This document shows positions 22,896-32,164 of a stretch of DNA of 64,000 bases, piece by piece. The stretch lies in assembly GCF_001590795.1 (NCBI RefSeq), contig NZ_JXDL01000001.1:5280642-5344641 (forward strand), in the 5' to 3' direction. The notes beneath the pieces are model-generated. The model searched no databases. It saw only the letters and a program-made list of their open reading frames with translations, and was not told the origin of the DNA. Origin of the DNA: Bradyrhizobium sp. AT1 (GTDB taxonomy: Bacteria > Pseudomonadota > Alphaproteobacteria > Rhizobiales > Xanthobacteraceae). How positions within the stretch are numbered: position 1 is the first letter of the stretch; each line of letters opens with the position of its first letter. A program made the translations under genes and the position numbers.

Positions 22896-24011
22896 TCAGA
22901 TGCCCAACGTCAGCTGCGGCTCCGGCTCGCCGCCGGCCTGGAGCGCGGACAATGACACTCCGAGCAGCCTGACGCGCTTTGGCAGCGGCATCTCGGCTTC
23001 GAGCAGGCCGCAGGCCAGCCGCTTCAGTTCCTCACGGTTCGCAACCGCCGCAGGCACGGACCTGCTGCGCGTGATGATCTCGAAGTCGGCGAACTTGATC
23101 TTCAGCGTGACGGTGCGGCCGCGGTTGCCGGTGGTCTCGCAATGGCGCCACACCTTGTCGACGAGCGGCTCGAGCTCGGCGGCCAGCGCGCCATACTCGG
23201 TGAGATCAGTCGAGAACGTGTTCTCCGCGCCGATCGACTTGCGAATCCGGTTGGCCCGGACCGGCCGCTCGTCGACGCCGCGCGAGATCCAATAGTAATA
23301 GGCACCCGACTTGCCGAAATTCGCATTCATGAACTCCAGCGTCTGGTTGCGGATGTCGAGACCGGTGAACAGGCCGAGTGCGTTCATCTTCGCAGCGGTC
23401 GCCGGTCCGATGCCGTGGAACTTGCCGACCGGCAGCGTCTCGACGAAGGCGGGCCCCGTTTCCGGCGAAATCACGAACTGACCGTTCGGCTTGCGATGAT
23501 CCGAGGCAAGCTTCGCCAGAAACTTGTTGTAAGAGATGCCCGCCGACGCATTGAGGCCGGTCTCGGCCCTGATCTTCTCGCGGATCCGCAGCGCGATGTC
23601 CCGCGCCAGCTCGATGCCTTGCAGGTTTTCGGTGACGTCGAGATACGCTTCGTCCAGCGACAACGGCTCAATGAGGGGCGTGTGCTCGGCAAAGATCTCG
23701 CGGATCTGCCTGGAGATCGTCTTATAGATCTCGAAGCGCGGTCTGACGAAGATCAGATCGGGGCATTGCCGCTTTGCCGTCACCGACGGCATCGCGGAGC
23801 GGACGCCGAATTTGCGGGCCTCATAGCTCGCGGCCGCGACCACGCCGCGCTCCGCGGAGCCCCCGACCGCCACCGGCTTGCCGCGCAGCTCCGGATTGTC
23901 GCGCTGCTCCACGGACGCATAGAAGGCATCCATGTCGATATGGATGATCTTGCGGACAGGCCGGGCCTCGCCGCTCGTCGTGTCGGATTCGCGCATGAGA
24001 CAATGATACAA
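22896..24011 (-). CDS. dinB: DNA polymerase IV (Y-family)
   Basis: A 371-aa error-prone translesion polymerase. The catalytic carboxylates lie in IIHIDMDAFYASVE and in LSLDEAYLDV, and the little-finger domain follows from about residue 240. The C-terminus ends QLTLGI, a weak version of the beta-clamp-binding motif. ATG at 24011 is used; the in-frame ATG at 23996 (MRESDTTS) is possible. It is divergent from tspO with only 28 nt between the start codons, so the control regions overlap. Confidence 0.93.
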   Translation of the reverse strand: MYHCLMRESDTTSGEARPVRKIIHIDMDAFYASVEQRDNPELRGKPVAVGGSAERGVVAAASYEARKFGVRSAMPSVTAKRQCPDLIFVRPRFEIYKTISRQIREIFAEHTPLIEPLSLDEAYLDVTENLQGIELARDIALRIREKIRAETGLNASAGISYNKFLAKLASDHRKPNGQFVISPETGPAFVETLPVGKFHGIGPATAAKMNALGLFTGLDIRNQTLEFMNANFGKSGAYYYWISRGVDERPVRANRIRKSIGAENTFSTDLTEYGALAAELEPLVDKVWRHCETTGNRGRTVTLKIKFADFEIITRSRSVPAAVANREELKRLACGLLEAEMPLPKRVRLLGVSLSALQAGGEPEPQLTLGI

Positions 24012-24039
24012 TTGCGCAAAGAGAAGCGCGAGGTGACGG

Positions 24040-24483
24040 ATGTTTCAGCTATTGGTCTTCGTGGTGGGCGTGGTCGGCATCGGCTGGCTGATCGGCGCGA
24101 CCAACCTCCCGGGCGCGTGGTATGCCGGCCTCGCCAAGCCGGATTTCGTGCCGCCGAACTGGGCGTTCCCGGTGGCCTGGACCATTCTCTACATCATGAT
24201 CGCGGTGGCGGGTTGGCGAACCTTTCGCCGTGAACCATCCGGCAAGGCGATGCTGGCCTGGGCCGCGCAAATGGCGCTCAATTTCGCCTGGTCGCCGGTC
24301 ATGTTCACGATGCACCAGATCGGCGCCGCGCTCGTCATCCTCGTCGGCCTGTTCATCGCGATCGTGACCTATGTCGCTCTGGAGATGTCACGCGACCGAC
24401 TGGCAGCCGCGTTGTTCCTGCCCTACGCAGGCTGGGTCGCGTTTGCCGGCGTGCTCAATGCGGCGATCTGGCGATTGAATTGA
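24040..24483 (+). CDS. tspO: TspO/MBR family tryptophan-rich sensory protein
   Basis: A 147-aa membrane protein with five helices. Diagnostic blocks are WYAGLAKPDFVPPNWAFPVAW (about 27-47), LNFAWSPVMF (about 80-89) and LPYAGWVAFAGVLNAAIW near the C-terminus. TspO binds porphyrins and in Rhodobacter modulates tetrapyrrole-dependent gene expression in response to oxygen. GAGGTGA precedes the ATG. Confidence 0.93.
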   Translation: MFQLLVFVVGVVGIGWLIGATNLPGAWYAGLAKPDFVPPNWAFPVAWTILYIMIAVAGWRTFRREPSGKAMLAWAAQMALNFAWSPVMFTMHQIGAALVILVGLFIAIVTYVALEMSRDRLAAALFLPYAGWVAFAGVLNAAIWRLN

Positions 24484-24576
24484 GACTTTCGATCTCGAAC
24501 CGTTCAAACAGCAGTCTCAGGCTTGTGAGTGGCAGCCACGGGCATGCGACCTAATATGAGCCGCGGAGGACAGCCC

Positions 24577-24786
24577 ATGCAATACAGCTCCGAGCTCATT
24601 CAGACGATGCGTCACGCCCTCGAAACGGTGATGGCGAGCGTGCCGGCCCATCAATCGGTGTTCGGCCTGAAAGCGGCCGTCGCCGAATGTATCCTGAACG
24701 CGGCCGCGCATGGCCACACGTCATATGACGGACTGGTGACGGTTGCCTCGGACCAGGTCCAGACGATCATCTCGATGCTGACGTGA
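24577..24786 (+). CDS. Small conserved hypothetical protein
   Basis: A 69-aa protein (MQYSSELIQTMRHALETVM...). The ATG at 24577 has CGGAGGA about 7 nt upstream, which decides against the longer frame from 24529. It is mostly helical, with no signal or membrane segment and no recognised domain. It ends 34 nt before the tRNA on the opposite strand. Confidence 0.6.
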   Translation: MQYSSELIQTMRHALETVMASVPAHQSVFGLKAAVAECILNAAAHGHTSYDGLVTVASDQVQTIISMLT

Positions 24787-24819
24787 GGGGGAGGGGTGCA
24801 CGACCGGTCAAACGACTGG

Positions 24820-24893
24820 CGCACCCGACACGATTCGAACGTGTGACCTTTGCCTTCGGAGGGCAACGCTCTATCCAGCTGAGCTACGGGTGC
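24820..24893 (-). tRNA. tRNA-Arg (anticodon CCG)
   Basis: Reading the minus strand, the acceptor stem GCACCCG pairs with CGGGTGC. The D arm (GCTCAGCTGGATAGAGC), anticodon stem-loop (TTGCC-CTCCGAA-GGCAA) and T arm (CACACGTTCGAATCGTGT) are all intact. Loop position 34-36 is CCG, reading the Arg codon CGG. The CCA tail is encoded at 24817-24819. Confidence 0.96.
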
Positions 24894-24943
24894 AGTCGAG
24901 GTTCATTTAGCCGATTGGCGAGGGGGGAGCAACCGCTTCCCGC

Positions 24944-26056
24944 CTATCGCGCGCGAGCTGATTTGCGCTGGAAAGGCGCCGGAACCCCCTCGGCCCGCCG
25001 GCCCAGGGCGGCGAATTCGGCCAACACCCTCTCGGCGCAGATGACGCGGTTGCGGCCGAGCCGCTTGGCGACGTAGAGCGCCTCGTCGGCCGCGCCCAGC
25101 AGCCGATCCGGACCGCCATCGGCCCCGCCGGGAATGTGGCTGGCGACGCCGACGCTGAGGGTGACGTGGTCGCCGGCGCCCGTGGCGCCGTGGGCGATCG
25201 CCAAGGCCATGACGGCGCCGCGGATCTCCTCGGCGATGACGCAGGCGCTGTCGCAATCCATATCGGGGAGGATCAGCGCGAACTCCTCGCCGCCATAGCG
25301 GCTGGCGAGATCGAGCGGACGCACGGCATGCCGGCTGACGACGGAGGCGACCGCGCGCAGGCATTCGTCGCCGGTCTGGTGGCCGTGATGGTCGTTGAAC
25401 AGCTTGAAATGATCGACGTCGACGAACAGCAGCGCCAGCGGCTTCTGGGTGCGGTGGGCGCGGGCCCATTCGCTCATCAGCATCTGGTCGAACGAGCGGC
25501 GGTTCGACAGGCCGGTGAGGCCGTCCTTGGCGGCGAGCTCCTTCAGCGCCATCTCGGCGCGCTTCTGGTCGGTGAGATCGCGCAGCGTCTCCACCACGGC
25601 GATCAGATGGCCGGCCTCGTCGTGGATGGGGCCGGCGTCGATGGCGAGATAGAGCTGGCTGCCGAGCTTCGGCATCGTGCACCAGTTCTCCGCGGAAAAG
25701 CCGAGCCCGTTATGGCCGCGCGCCGCATATTCCGAATAGAACTCCGGCAGCTGCTCCGGCCGGTCGAGCGCGACCAGGTCGGCAAGGCAGGGACGCTTGG
25801 TCTCGTAAAAGGCCTGCCAATGCTTGCTGGTCCCGATCACCTCCGAGGCGGCGAGGCCGGTCAACCGCTCGCAGGCCCTGTTCCAGATCACGACGCGGCG
25901 CTTCGGGTCGATCACGAAGGTCGGCACCACCAGATGCTGCATCAGCCGCACGGCATAGGAATCCGCGACGTCGACGGTCTTGACCCCCGTCTTGCGTGAA
26001 GTCTTTCCCGGCGACTTGCTTGACGGCCTGCTCGACGGTTTCCCTGGCTTCGTCAT
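24944..26056 (-). CDS. PAS-GGDEF diguanylate cyclase
   Basis: A 370-aa cytoplasmic protein. A basic, low-complexity N-terminus (1-28) is followed by a PAS domain (about 36-165) and a GGDEF domain. The catalytic motif is GGEEF at 255-259 and the product-inhibition I-site RPLD at 246-249 is correctly spaced, so it should make c-di-GMP under feedback control. The start codon shares its A with the stop of the upstream GGDEF-EAL gene (TGATG), indicating translational coupling. The frame is open further upstream but only as a shadow of that gene. Confidence 0.92.
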   Translation of the reverse strand: MTKPGKPSSRPSSKSPGKTSRKTGVKTVDVADSYAVRLMQHLVVPTFVIDPKRRVVIWNRACERLTGLAASEVIGTSKHWQAFYETKRPCLADLVALDRPEQLPEFYSEYAARGHNGLGFSAENWCTMPKLGSQLYLAIDAGPIHDEAGHLIAVVETLRDLTDQKRAEMALKELAAKDGLTGLSNRRSFDQMLMSEWARAHRTQKPLALLFVDVDHFKLFNDHHGHQTGDECLRAVASVVSRHAVRPLDLASRYGGEEFALILPDMDCDSACVIAEEIRGAVMALAIAHGATGAGDHVTLSVGVASHIPGGADGGPDRLLGAADEALYVAKRLGRNRVICAERVLAEFAALGRRAEGVPAPFQRKSARAR

Positions 26057-29000
26057 CAGGCCACCGCCGCCACCGGCAGGACTCCGGACCCGCCGCCGCC
26101 CGGGCCGAACAATTTCCGGACCTCGCTGGCCGGCTTCGGCGGGCTGAACAGATAGCCCTGCATCTGGGTGCAGCCGAGCGCGCGCAGCAGGTCGCGCTGG
26201 GCCTCGGTCTCCACCCCTTCGGCGACCGTGGTCATGTTGCTGGCGGCCGCGATGTTCACCACCGCCTGCACGATCACGGGTGCGCCGCTCGCCTCGGCGA
26301 TGTCGGCGACGAAGCAGCGGTCGATCTTGATCTTGTCGAACGGGAAGCGCTTGAGATAGCTGAGCGAGGAGTAGCCGGTGCCGAAATCGTCTAGCGCGAT
26401 GCGCACGCCGATCGAGCGGAGCTGATGCAGGATCGAGAGCGCGGCCTCGTCGTCGCGGATCAGCACGGCCTCGGTGATCTCGAGCTCGAGCCGGCGCGGG
26501 TCGAGCCCGGAGGCGGCGAGGGCGCCCGCGATCCGCAGCGCCAGCGTGTCGCATTTGAGCTGCACGGGTGACACGTTGACCGCGACGCGCACATGCGACG
26601 GCCAGGTCGCGGCCTCGTTGCAGGCCATGCGCAGCACCCAGTCGCCGAGCTCGTTGATCAGGCCGGTGTCCTCGGCGACCGGAATGAACTCCGCCGGCGA
26701 CACCATGCCGCGCTCGGGATGCCGCCAGCGCAGCAGCGCCTCGCAGCCCGAGACCTCGCCCGAGCGCAGGTCGACCAGCGGCTGATAGTGAATCTCGAAG
26801 CCGCCGTTCACTAGGGCCTGCCGCAGATCCTGCTCCATGCTCAGGCGCGCCTTGGCGCTCGCGTCCATCGCCGGCTCGAAGAAGCGGTGGGTGCGACGCC
26901 CCTGTGCCTTGGCGCCGTACATCGCGAGATCGGCGTTCTTGACGAGCTGGTCGAGATCGGTGCCGTCCTGCGGCGCCAGGGCGATTCCGATGCTCGCGTC
27001 GGTGGAGAGCTGATGGCCGAGACAATGATAGGGCTGCCGGATCGCCTGATAGATGCGGGTCACGAAGGACAGCACATCGGCAGGGGACTGGATTGCGGCC
27101 TGGATCACGGCGAACTCGTCGCCGCCCAGCCGTGCGATCAGGTCGCCCTGCTTGAGGCAGCCGCGGAGTCGTCCGGCAATCGCCTTCAACAGCTCGTCGC
27201 CGACGTGATGGCCGAGCGAATCGTTGATGCCCTTGAATTCGTCGATGTCGATGTAGAGCAGCGCGAACTGTCCGCCGTCGGCGGCCTTCGCCAGCTCGCG
27301 TTCGATCTGCTCGCGGAACAGCGCGCGGTTCGGCAGGTCGGTCAGCGCATCATAATGTGCCATGTGCGCGATCTTCTCGTCGGCGCGCCGCCTCTCGGTG
27401 ACGTCCTCGACGACGTTGATGATGTAGCGTGGCTCGCCGGACTTGTCGCGGATGCCGATCCTGCGGGAGGTGATGTAGCGCCGCCCGATGGCCGGGGTAT
27501 TCCAGATGTGTTCATCCAGGAACAGGCCGTTCGGCGATTGCAGCAGCTTGTCGTCATCCCGGGTGATGATCTCGGCGTCTTCCGCAGGATAAAGGTCGAA
27601 CGCCGTCCTGCCGACGATCGTCTCATGGGTCTCGTCGAGCTGCTCCTCGGCGACCTGGTTGGCCAGGAGGTAGCGCCGCGTCTGGGCGTCCTTCACGGTG
27701 ATGCGGGAGGGGATATGGTCGATGATCTCGCGCAGGAACGTGTAGTTGCGGTCGCGCTCCTGCTCGAGGTTGCGGCGCTCGGTGACGTCCTCGATCGTGG
27801 CGACCCAACCCCCCTGCGCGAGCGGGGTGTTGATGACCTGGAAGGCGCGGCCGTTGGCGAGCTGATGCGTGCGCGTGGAGACCGTGCCTTCGGCAACGAC
27901 CCTCATGACATCAGCGCAGAACGCCTCGACATCGCCGTCGAACGCGCCGCGCTCCTTGCGATGGTTCATCGCCTCGCGGATGTGACAGCCCGGCTTGATG
28001 ACGTCGTGGGAGAGGCCGAACATCTCGGCATAGCGGCGGTTGCAGGTGACGATATATCCGGCGGCGTCGTAGAGGATCAGCCCCTGGGTCATGTTGTTGA
28101 GGGCGGTGTCGAGCCGCAGCCGCTCGGCTTCCAGTCGCTCCTGCGCTTCCCGGTTCTGCCGGTTGATCAGGCGAATGATCAGATAGAGGATGAGCGCGAT
28201 GACGGCTGCCGAAAGCGCGGCGGTCGTGACCATGAAACTGGTTTGCTGCCGCCAGTCCGCCAGGGCCGCGGCCGTCGTGTTGGTGGCGAGGATGACCAGC
28301 GGGAAGTGCGTTAGCGATGCCGCCGAGCCGAGCCGCTCCTCGCCGTCGACGGGGCTCTTGCCACGGAGCGTCTGCTGGCCGCCTTGGGCCAGCACCTTCT
28401 GCATCAGCGGCGCGTCCTTGAAGTTCCGTCCGATCAGCTCCTCGCGATGCGGATAGCGTGCGAGCAACTTGCCTTCGCGGTCGAACAGCGAGATCGCCGT
28501 TCCCTCGGCAAGTGCGACAGATGCGAAATAATGCTGGTAGCTGTCAGGATCGATCCGGCGGACCATCGCACCGAGGAACGCGCCGTCGGGGCCGTTCAAC
28601 CGGCGAGCGACGATCGTGGTCCATTTGTTGATGATGAAGCTGCGCACGGATTCCAGCAGCACCGGCTCGGCCTGCGGATTCGTCTTGAAGGTCTGAAAGT
28701 AGGCCCGGGACGAGACGTTGATCTTGGGCAGCGGCTGGGCTCGCGACCAGTTGATGAGCTCGCCGTCGGCATCGTAGATCGCGATGTCGCCGAGATAGGA
28801 CACGGGGCTGATCTTGCTGCGCAGCATCTGGTGCGCCGCAGTCCCCGACATGCGCTCACGGAACATCGCCGGCGAGGTGATCTCCATCAGGTTCATCTGC
28901 CCGATCAGATCGGCGGCGACGATGTCGGAATCCTCGAATTGCTGGTCGAAGTGCCGCGCGATCAGCTGCACGGTGTTTTCCAGCTCGCGCTCGCGATTGG

Positions 29001-29178
29001 CCAGGGTACGCTCGCGAAACTCGCCGACGGCGACGGCCGTCACGGCGAAGATGCCCGAGACCAGCAACACGCCGCACAAGGTCAGCCACAGGACCGGACC
29101 ACGCCGCGCCAAGACCTCCCAGCCGTTCCTTGCGGCTAGAGACATTGCGGCTGCCACCGTGGAAAAGACCTGGCGCAT
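26056..29178 (-). CDS. Membrane sensor PAS-PAS-GGDEF-EAL protein
   Basis: A 1040-aa c-di-GMP enzyme. Two membrane helices (about 20-45 and 305-330) bracket a periplasmic PDC/Cache-type sensor. Two PAS domains (about 350-600) lead to a GGDEF domain with intact GGDEF near 684, where the I-site is KxxD rather than RxxD. The EAL domain has EALLRW near 811 plus the Asn, EITE, ALDDFGTG and KIKID residues needed for phosphodiesterase activity. ATG at 29178 follows GGGAGGGGGA. It could be bifunctional or a phosphodiesterase with a regulatory GGDEF. It is coupled to the downstream diguanylate cyclase. Confidence 0.92.
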   Translation of the reverse strand: MRQVFSTVAAAMSLAARNGWEVLARRGPVLWLTLCGVLLVSGIFAVTAVAVGEFRERTLANRERELENTVQLIARHFDQQFEDSDIVAADLIGQMNLMEITSPAMFRERMSGTAAHQMLRSKISPVSYLGDIAIYDADGELINWSRAQPLPKINVSSRAYFQTFKTNPQAEPVLLESVRSFIINKWTTIVARRLNGPDGAFLGAMVRRIDPDSYQHYFASVALAEGTAISLFDREGKLLARYPHREELIGRNFKDAPLMQKVLAQGGQQTLRGKSPVDGEERLGSAASLTHFPLVILATNTTAAALADWRQQTSFMVTTAALSAAVIALILYLIIRLINRQNREAQERLEAERLRLDTALNNMTQGLILYDAAGYIVTCNRRYAEMFGLSHDVIKPGCHIREAMNHRKERGAFDGDVEAFCADVMRVVAEGTVSTRTHQLANGRAFQVINTPLAQGGWVATIEDVTERRNLEQERDRNYTFLREIIDHIPSRITVKDAQTRRYLLANQVAEEQLDETHETIVGRTAFDLYPAEDAEIITRDDDKLLQSPNGLFLDEHIWNTPAIGRRYITSRRIGIRDKSGEPRYIINVVEDVTERRRADEKIAHMAHYDALTDLPNRALFREQIERELAKAADGGQFALLYIDIDEFKGINDSLGHHVGDELLKAIAGRLRGCLKQGDLIARLGGDEFAVIQAAIQSPADVLSFVTRIYQAIRQPYHCLGHQLSTDASIGIALAPQDGTDLDQLVKNADLAMYGAKAQGRRTHRFFEPAMDASAKARLSMEQDLRQALVNGGFEIHYQPLVDLRSGEVSGCEALLRWRHPERGMVSPAEFIPVAEDTGLINELGDWVLRMACNEAATWPSHVRVAVNVSPVQLKCDTLALRIAGALAASGLDPRRLELEITEAVLIRDDEAALSILHQLRSIGVRIALDDFGTGYSSLSYLKRFPFDKIKIDRCFVADIAEASGAPVIVQAVVNIAAASNMTTVAEGVETEAQRDLLRALGCTQMQGYLFSPPKPASEVRKLFGPGGGGSGVLPVAAVA

Positions 29179-29352
29179 TCCCCCTCCCTGGAGGAACACG
29201 AATACACCGCACAAATGGCCTAAACCTTAGGAAAGCCAGTTACCTAAGCATTAATCCAGTTGCGCAGTCGCGTCCGTATGCAGCGCAGCGGGAATCGCGT
29301 CGTGGTTGTGCGGTGTGCGCGGCAATCTCCGCGCTGCATCATTAACGGCGGC

Positions 29353-30438
29353 TTAATGCGAGCCGCCGCCACTCTTGTCGCCGGCGGGGTTGCGCAGCCG
29401 TCCGACTACGCCGGTCGGAAAGAAGTAGACGCTGGCGATGAACAGCAGCCCGAGCCACAGCAGCCAGCGGTCGGGGTGCAGCAGCCCCGGCAGCAGCGGC
29501 AGGCCGGCTTCCGAGGCCGCCTGGGAGGCGACGCCCATCAGCGACTGCAAATAGTTCTGCGCGAGAATGAAAATGCTGGCGCCGATGATCGCACCGTAGA
29601 TCGTGCCCATGCCGCCGATCACCACCATCAGCAGGATGTCCAGCATGATCGAAAAGCTGAGCGAGGTATCGGGACCGGCATAGCGCAGCCACAGCGCATT
29701 CAGGATGCCGGCGCCGGCCGCGACCAGCGCGGCCAGGCAATTGGCGTAGGTCAGGTGGAACACCGTTCGGAAGCCGAGCGCCTCGGCGCGAAAACGGTTC
29801 TCGCGGATCGCCTGCAGCACGCGCCCGAACGGCGAGTTCACGACGCGGAGCAGGGCGAGGATCATCAGGGCCGAGACGGCGAACACCAGGTAGAAGGTCA
29901 GGATGCGGCCGTTGATCTCGAAGCCGAACAGGTTCTTCGAGATCAGCACGGTGCCGGGACGCAGCAGCTCCGGCAGCTGGAAGCTGCGCCCGTCCTCACC
30001 GCCGGTCAGCCAGGACAGCTGCGAAGCCAGCACTTGGAAGGCGGAGGCGACCGCGAGCGTGATCATGGCGAAGAAGATCGCAGCGACGCGCAGCGAGAAC
30101 AGCCCGATGGCGAGCGCGAGCAGGGCTGCAAGCGGCAGTCCGACGACGATGCCGGTCGCGACGGCGGCCCAGTTCGGGCCCATCCCGTACAGCGCGATCG
30201 CGATCGCGTAGCTACCGATGCCGTAGAACATGGTGTGGGCGAACGACACCGAGCCGGTATAGCCGAGCAGCAGGTCGTAGGAGGCGACCAGCGCGGCGAA
30301 GACGCAGATCTTGGCCGCGACGTTCAGCGCCTTGGCGCCCGGGAACAGGAACGGCGTCGCCGCCAGCGCCAGGATGATGAGAACGAGAACGAGCGTGAGG
30401 ACACGGCTGCGGGGCGGATCGCCCGAGAGGATCATCAT
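29353..30438 (-). CDS. livM: Branched-chain-type ABC transporter permease (LivM-like)
   Basis: A 361-aa inner-membrane permease with about ten helices. The conserved cytoplasmic EAA-like loop ENRFRAEALGF and the family signature LLGYTGSVSFAHTMFYGIGSYA are present. With the LivH-like permease it forms the channel of a HAAT-family importer. The ATG pair at 30438 overlaps the livH stop (ATGATGA). The C-terminus ends in a short Lys/Gly/Ser tail. It is the last gene of the five-gene cluster. The substrate is a branched-chain amino acid or another carboxylate. Confidence 0.92.
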   Translation of the reverse strand: MMILSGDPPRSRVLTLVLVLIILALAATPFLFPGAKALNVAAKICVFAALVASYDLLLGYTGSVSFAHTMFYGIGSYAIAIALYGMGPNWAAVATGIVVGLPLAALLALAIGLFSLRVAAIFFAMITLAVASAFQVLASQLSWLTGGEDGRSFQLPELLRPGTVLISKNLFGFEINGRILTFYLVFAVSALMILALLRVVNSPFGRVLQAIRENRFRAEALGFRTVFHLTYANCLAALVAAGAGILNALWLRYAGPDTSLSFSIMLDILLMVVIGGMGTIYGAIIGASIFILAQNYLQSLMGVASQAASEAGLPLLPGLLHPDRWLLWLGLLFIASVYFFPTGVVGRLRNPAGDKSGGGSH

Positions 30439-31445
30439 CGGCTGGTCACCGCATAGAGGCCGCGCGGCCGCCACATCAGAATGGCGACCATCAGCAGGAT
30501 GTTGGAGACGAGGGCGAGTTTCGGCACCAGGAAGCCGCCGTAATTGGCGACCATGGCCACGAGGATCGCGCCGATGAAGCAGCCGCCGATCGAGCCAAGC
30601 CCGCCGATGATGACGACGACGAAGATCAGCACGGTGAGCTCGTCGCTCATGGAGGCGTGGACCTGCTCGCGATAGAGCGCCCACATCACGCCGCCGAGGC
30701 CGGCCAGCGCCGATCCCGTCATGAACACGCCGAGGAACAGGCGGCGGATGCGATAGCCCAGCGCCTCCACCATCTCGCGGTTCTCGACGCCGGCGCGGAT
30801 CAAGAGGCCGAGCTTGCTGCGATTGAGCACGAGCTGGATCGCGATGAAGATGGCAAGGCCGATCAGCATCGCCAGCACGCGGTACTTTGCAATTGCGACC
30901 TCGCCGAGGATGAAGGAGCCGCGCAGCGAGGCCGGCAGCGGCATCGGGATGATCTGCGGCCCCCACAGCGCATAGAGCGTCTGCTCGGCGACGATCAGGC
31001 CGCCCGTGGTCATCAGGATCTGCTTCAGGTGCTGGCCGTAGACGGGGAGGATCAGCACGCGCTCGACGACGAGGCCGAGTGCGCCGGATACTGCCATCGA
31101 CAGCAGCGCGGCCGGGGCGAGCACCGCGAGGTTCATCCACAGCGAATCCGCCTGGATCGAGGCCGCGAACGGTGCCAGCACCAGGGTCGCGACATAGGCG
31201 CCGACGGCGATGAAGGCGCCATGGCCGAAATTGAGCACGTCCATCAGGCCGAACACCAGCGTCAGGCCCGAGGCCATGATGAAGATCATCATGCCCATGG
31301 CGAGGCTCGCCGCGGTCAGCGTCAGCCAGGAGCTGGTCGAGCCGATCAGCGGGATCATCAGGAGCGCGAGCGCGATCGGCAGCAGGATCGGCGCGATGTC
31401 GCGCTTCGGCTTCGGCAGCGGATCGGTTGCGGCAAGGTCAGTCAC
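30435..31445 (-). CDS. livH: Branched-chain-type ABC transporter permease (LivH-like)
   Basis: A 336-aa permease with about nine helices. The signature GLTLVFGLMDVLNFGHGAFIAVGAY (about 60-84) and the loop GVENREMVEALGYRI are typical. GTG at 31445 is chosen because GGAGG lies about 7 nt upstream and the codon overlaps the livF stop (GTGA). It pairs with LivM. Tight overlaps through all transporter genes show a single translationally coupled unit. Confidence 0.92.
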   Translation of the reverse strand: MTDLAATDPLPKPKRDIAPILLPIALALLMIPLIGSTSSWLTLTAASLAMGMMIFIMASGLTLVFGLMDVLNFGHGAFIAVGAYVATLVLAPFAASIQADSLWMNLAVLAPAALLSMAVSGALGLVVERVLILPVYGQHLKQILMTTGGLIVAEQTLYALWGPQIIPMPLPASLRGSFILGEVAIAKYRVLAMLIGLAIFIAIQLVLNRSKLGLLIRAGVENREMVEALGYRIRRLFLGVFMTGSALAGLGGVMWALYREQVHASMSDELTVLIFVVVIIGGLGSIGGCFIGAILVAMVANYGGFLVPKLALVSNILLMVAILMWRPRGLYAVTSR

Positions 31446-32164
31446 TGATGCGCCTCCAGGCTCAAGCCGAGCAGCCGCTCCTGCAACGGCACGTCGGCGG
31501 CGAGCGCCGCCATCTCGCCGCGATGGACGATGGTGCCGTTGTCCATCACCAGCACGTTGTCGCCGAGCTCGCGGGCGGCGAAGAAATTCTGCTCGACCAG
31601 CAGGATGGTGGCGCCCTTGCGCTTGATCTCCCTCAGGCACTCGATCAGCGCCATCACGATGGCGGGCGCGAGGCCCTTGGTCGGCTCGTCGATCAGCAAG
31701 AGCTTGCGCGGCTCGATGATGGCGCGCGCGATCGACAGCATCTGTTTTTGCCCGCCCGAGAGACTTCCCGCGCGCGACAGCCAGAACCGGCGCAGCGCCG
31801 GGAAGAAGCCGAAGATCCATTCCAGCTGCTTGTCGTCCAACGCAGCGTCCCGCGCGGCGAGGATCAAATTCTCCTTCACCGTGAGGTCGGAGAACACCGC
31901 CATGCTCTCCGGCACGTAGCCGACGCCGAGCCGTGCGATGTCCGGCGTGGCGCGGCTCTCGATGCGCTGGCCTGCGAGGCTGATCTCGCCGCTGGAGGCC
32001 TGCCACAACCCCATGATGGTACGCAGCGTCGTGGTCTTGCCGGCGCCGTTGCGGCCGAGCAGCATCGTGACCTGCCCTTGCGGGACGGCGAGATCGATGC
32101 CCTGGAGGATGTGATAGCGGCCTATGTGGGTGTGCACGCCGGAGAGTGTGAGCAGGTCTGTCAT
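31442..32164 (-). CDS. livF: Branched-chain-type ABC transporter ATPase (LivF-like)
   Basis: A 240-aa ATPase with Walker A GRNGAGKTTT, signature LSGGQKQML and Walker B LLLIDEPTKGL, followed by the switch His in LVEQN. It overlaps livG upstream (ATGA) and livH downstream (GTGA). It powers uptake with LivG. Confidence 0.93.
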   Translation of the reverse strand: MTDLLTLSGVHTHIGRYHILQGIDLAVPQGQVTMLLGRNGAGKTTTLRTIMGLWQASSGEISLAGQRIESRATPDIARLGVGYVPESMAVFSDLTVKENLILAARDAALDDKQLEWIFGFFPALRRFWLSRAGSLSGGQKQMLSIARAIIEPRKLLLIDEPTKGLAPAIVMALIECLREIKRKGATILLVEQNFFAARELGDNVLVMDNGTIVHRGEMAALAADVPLQERLLGLSLEAHQ

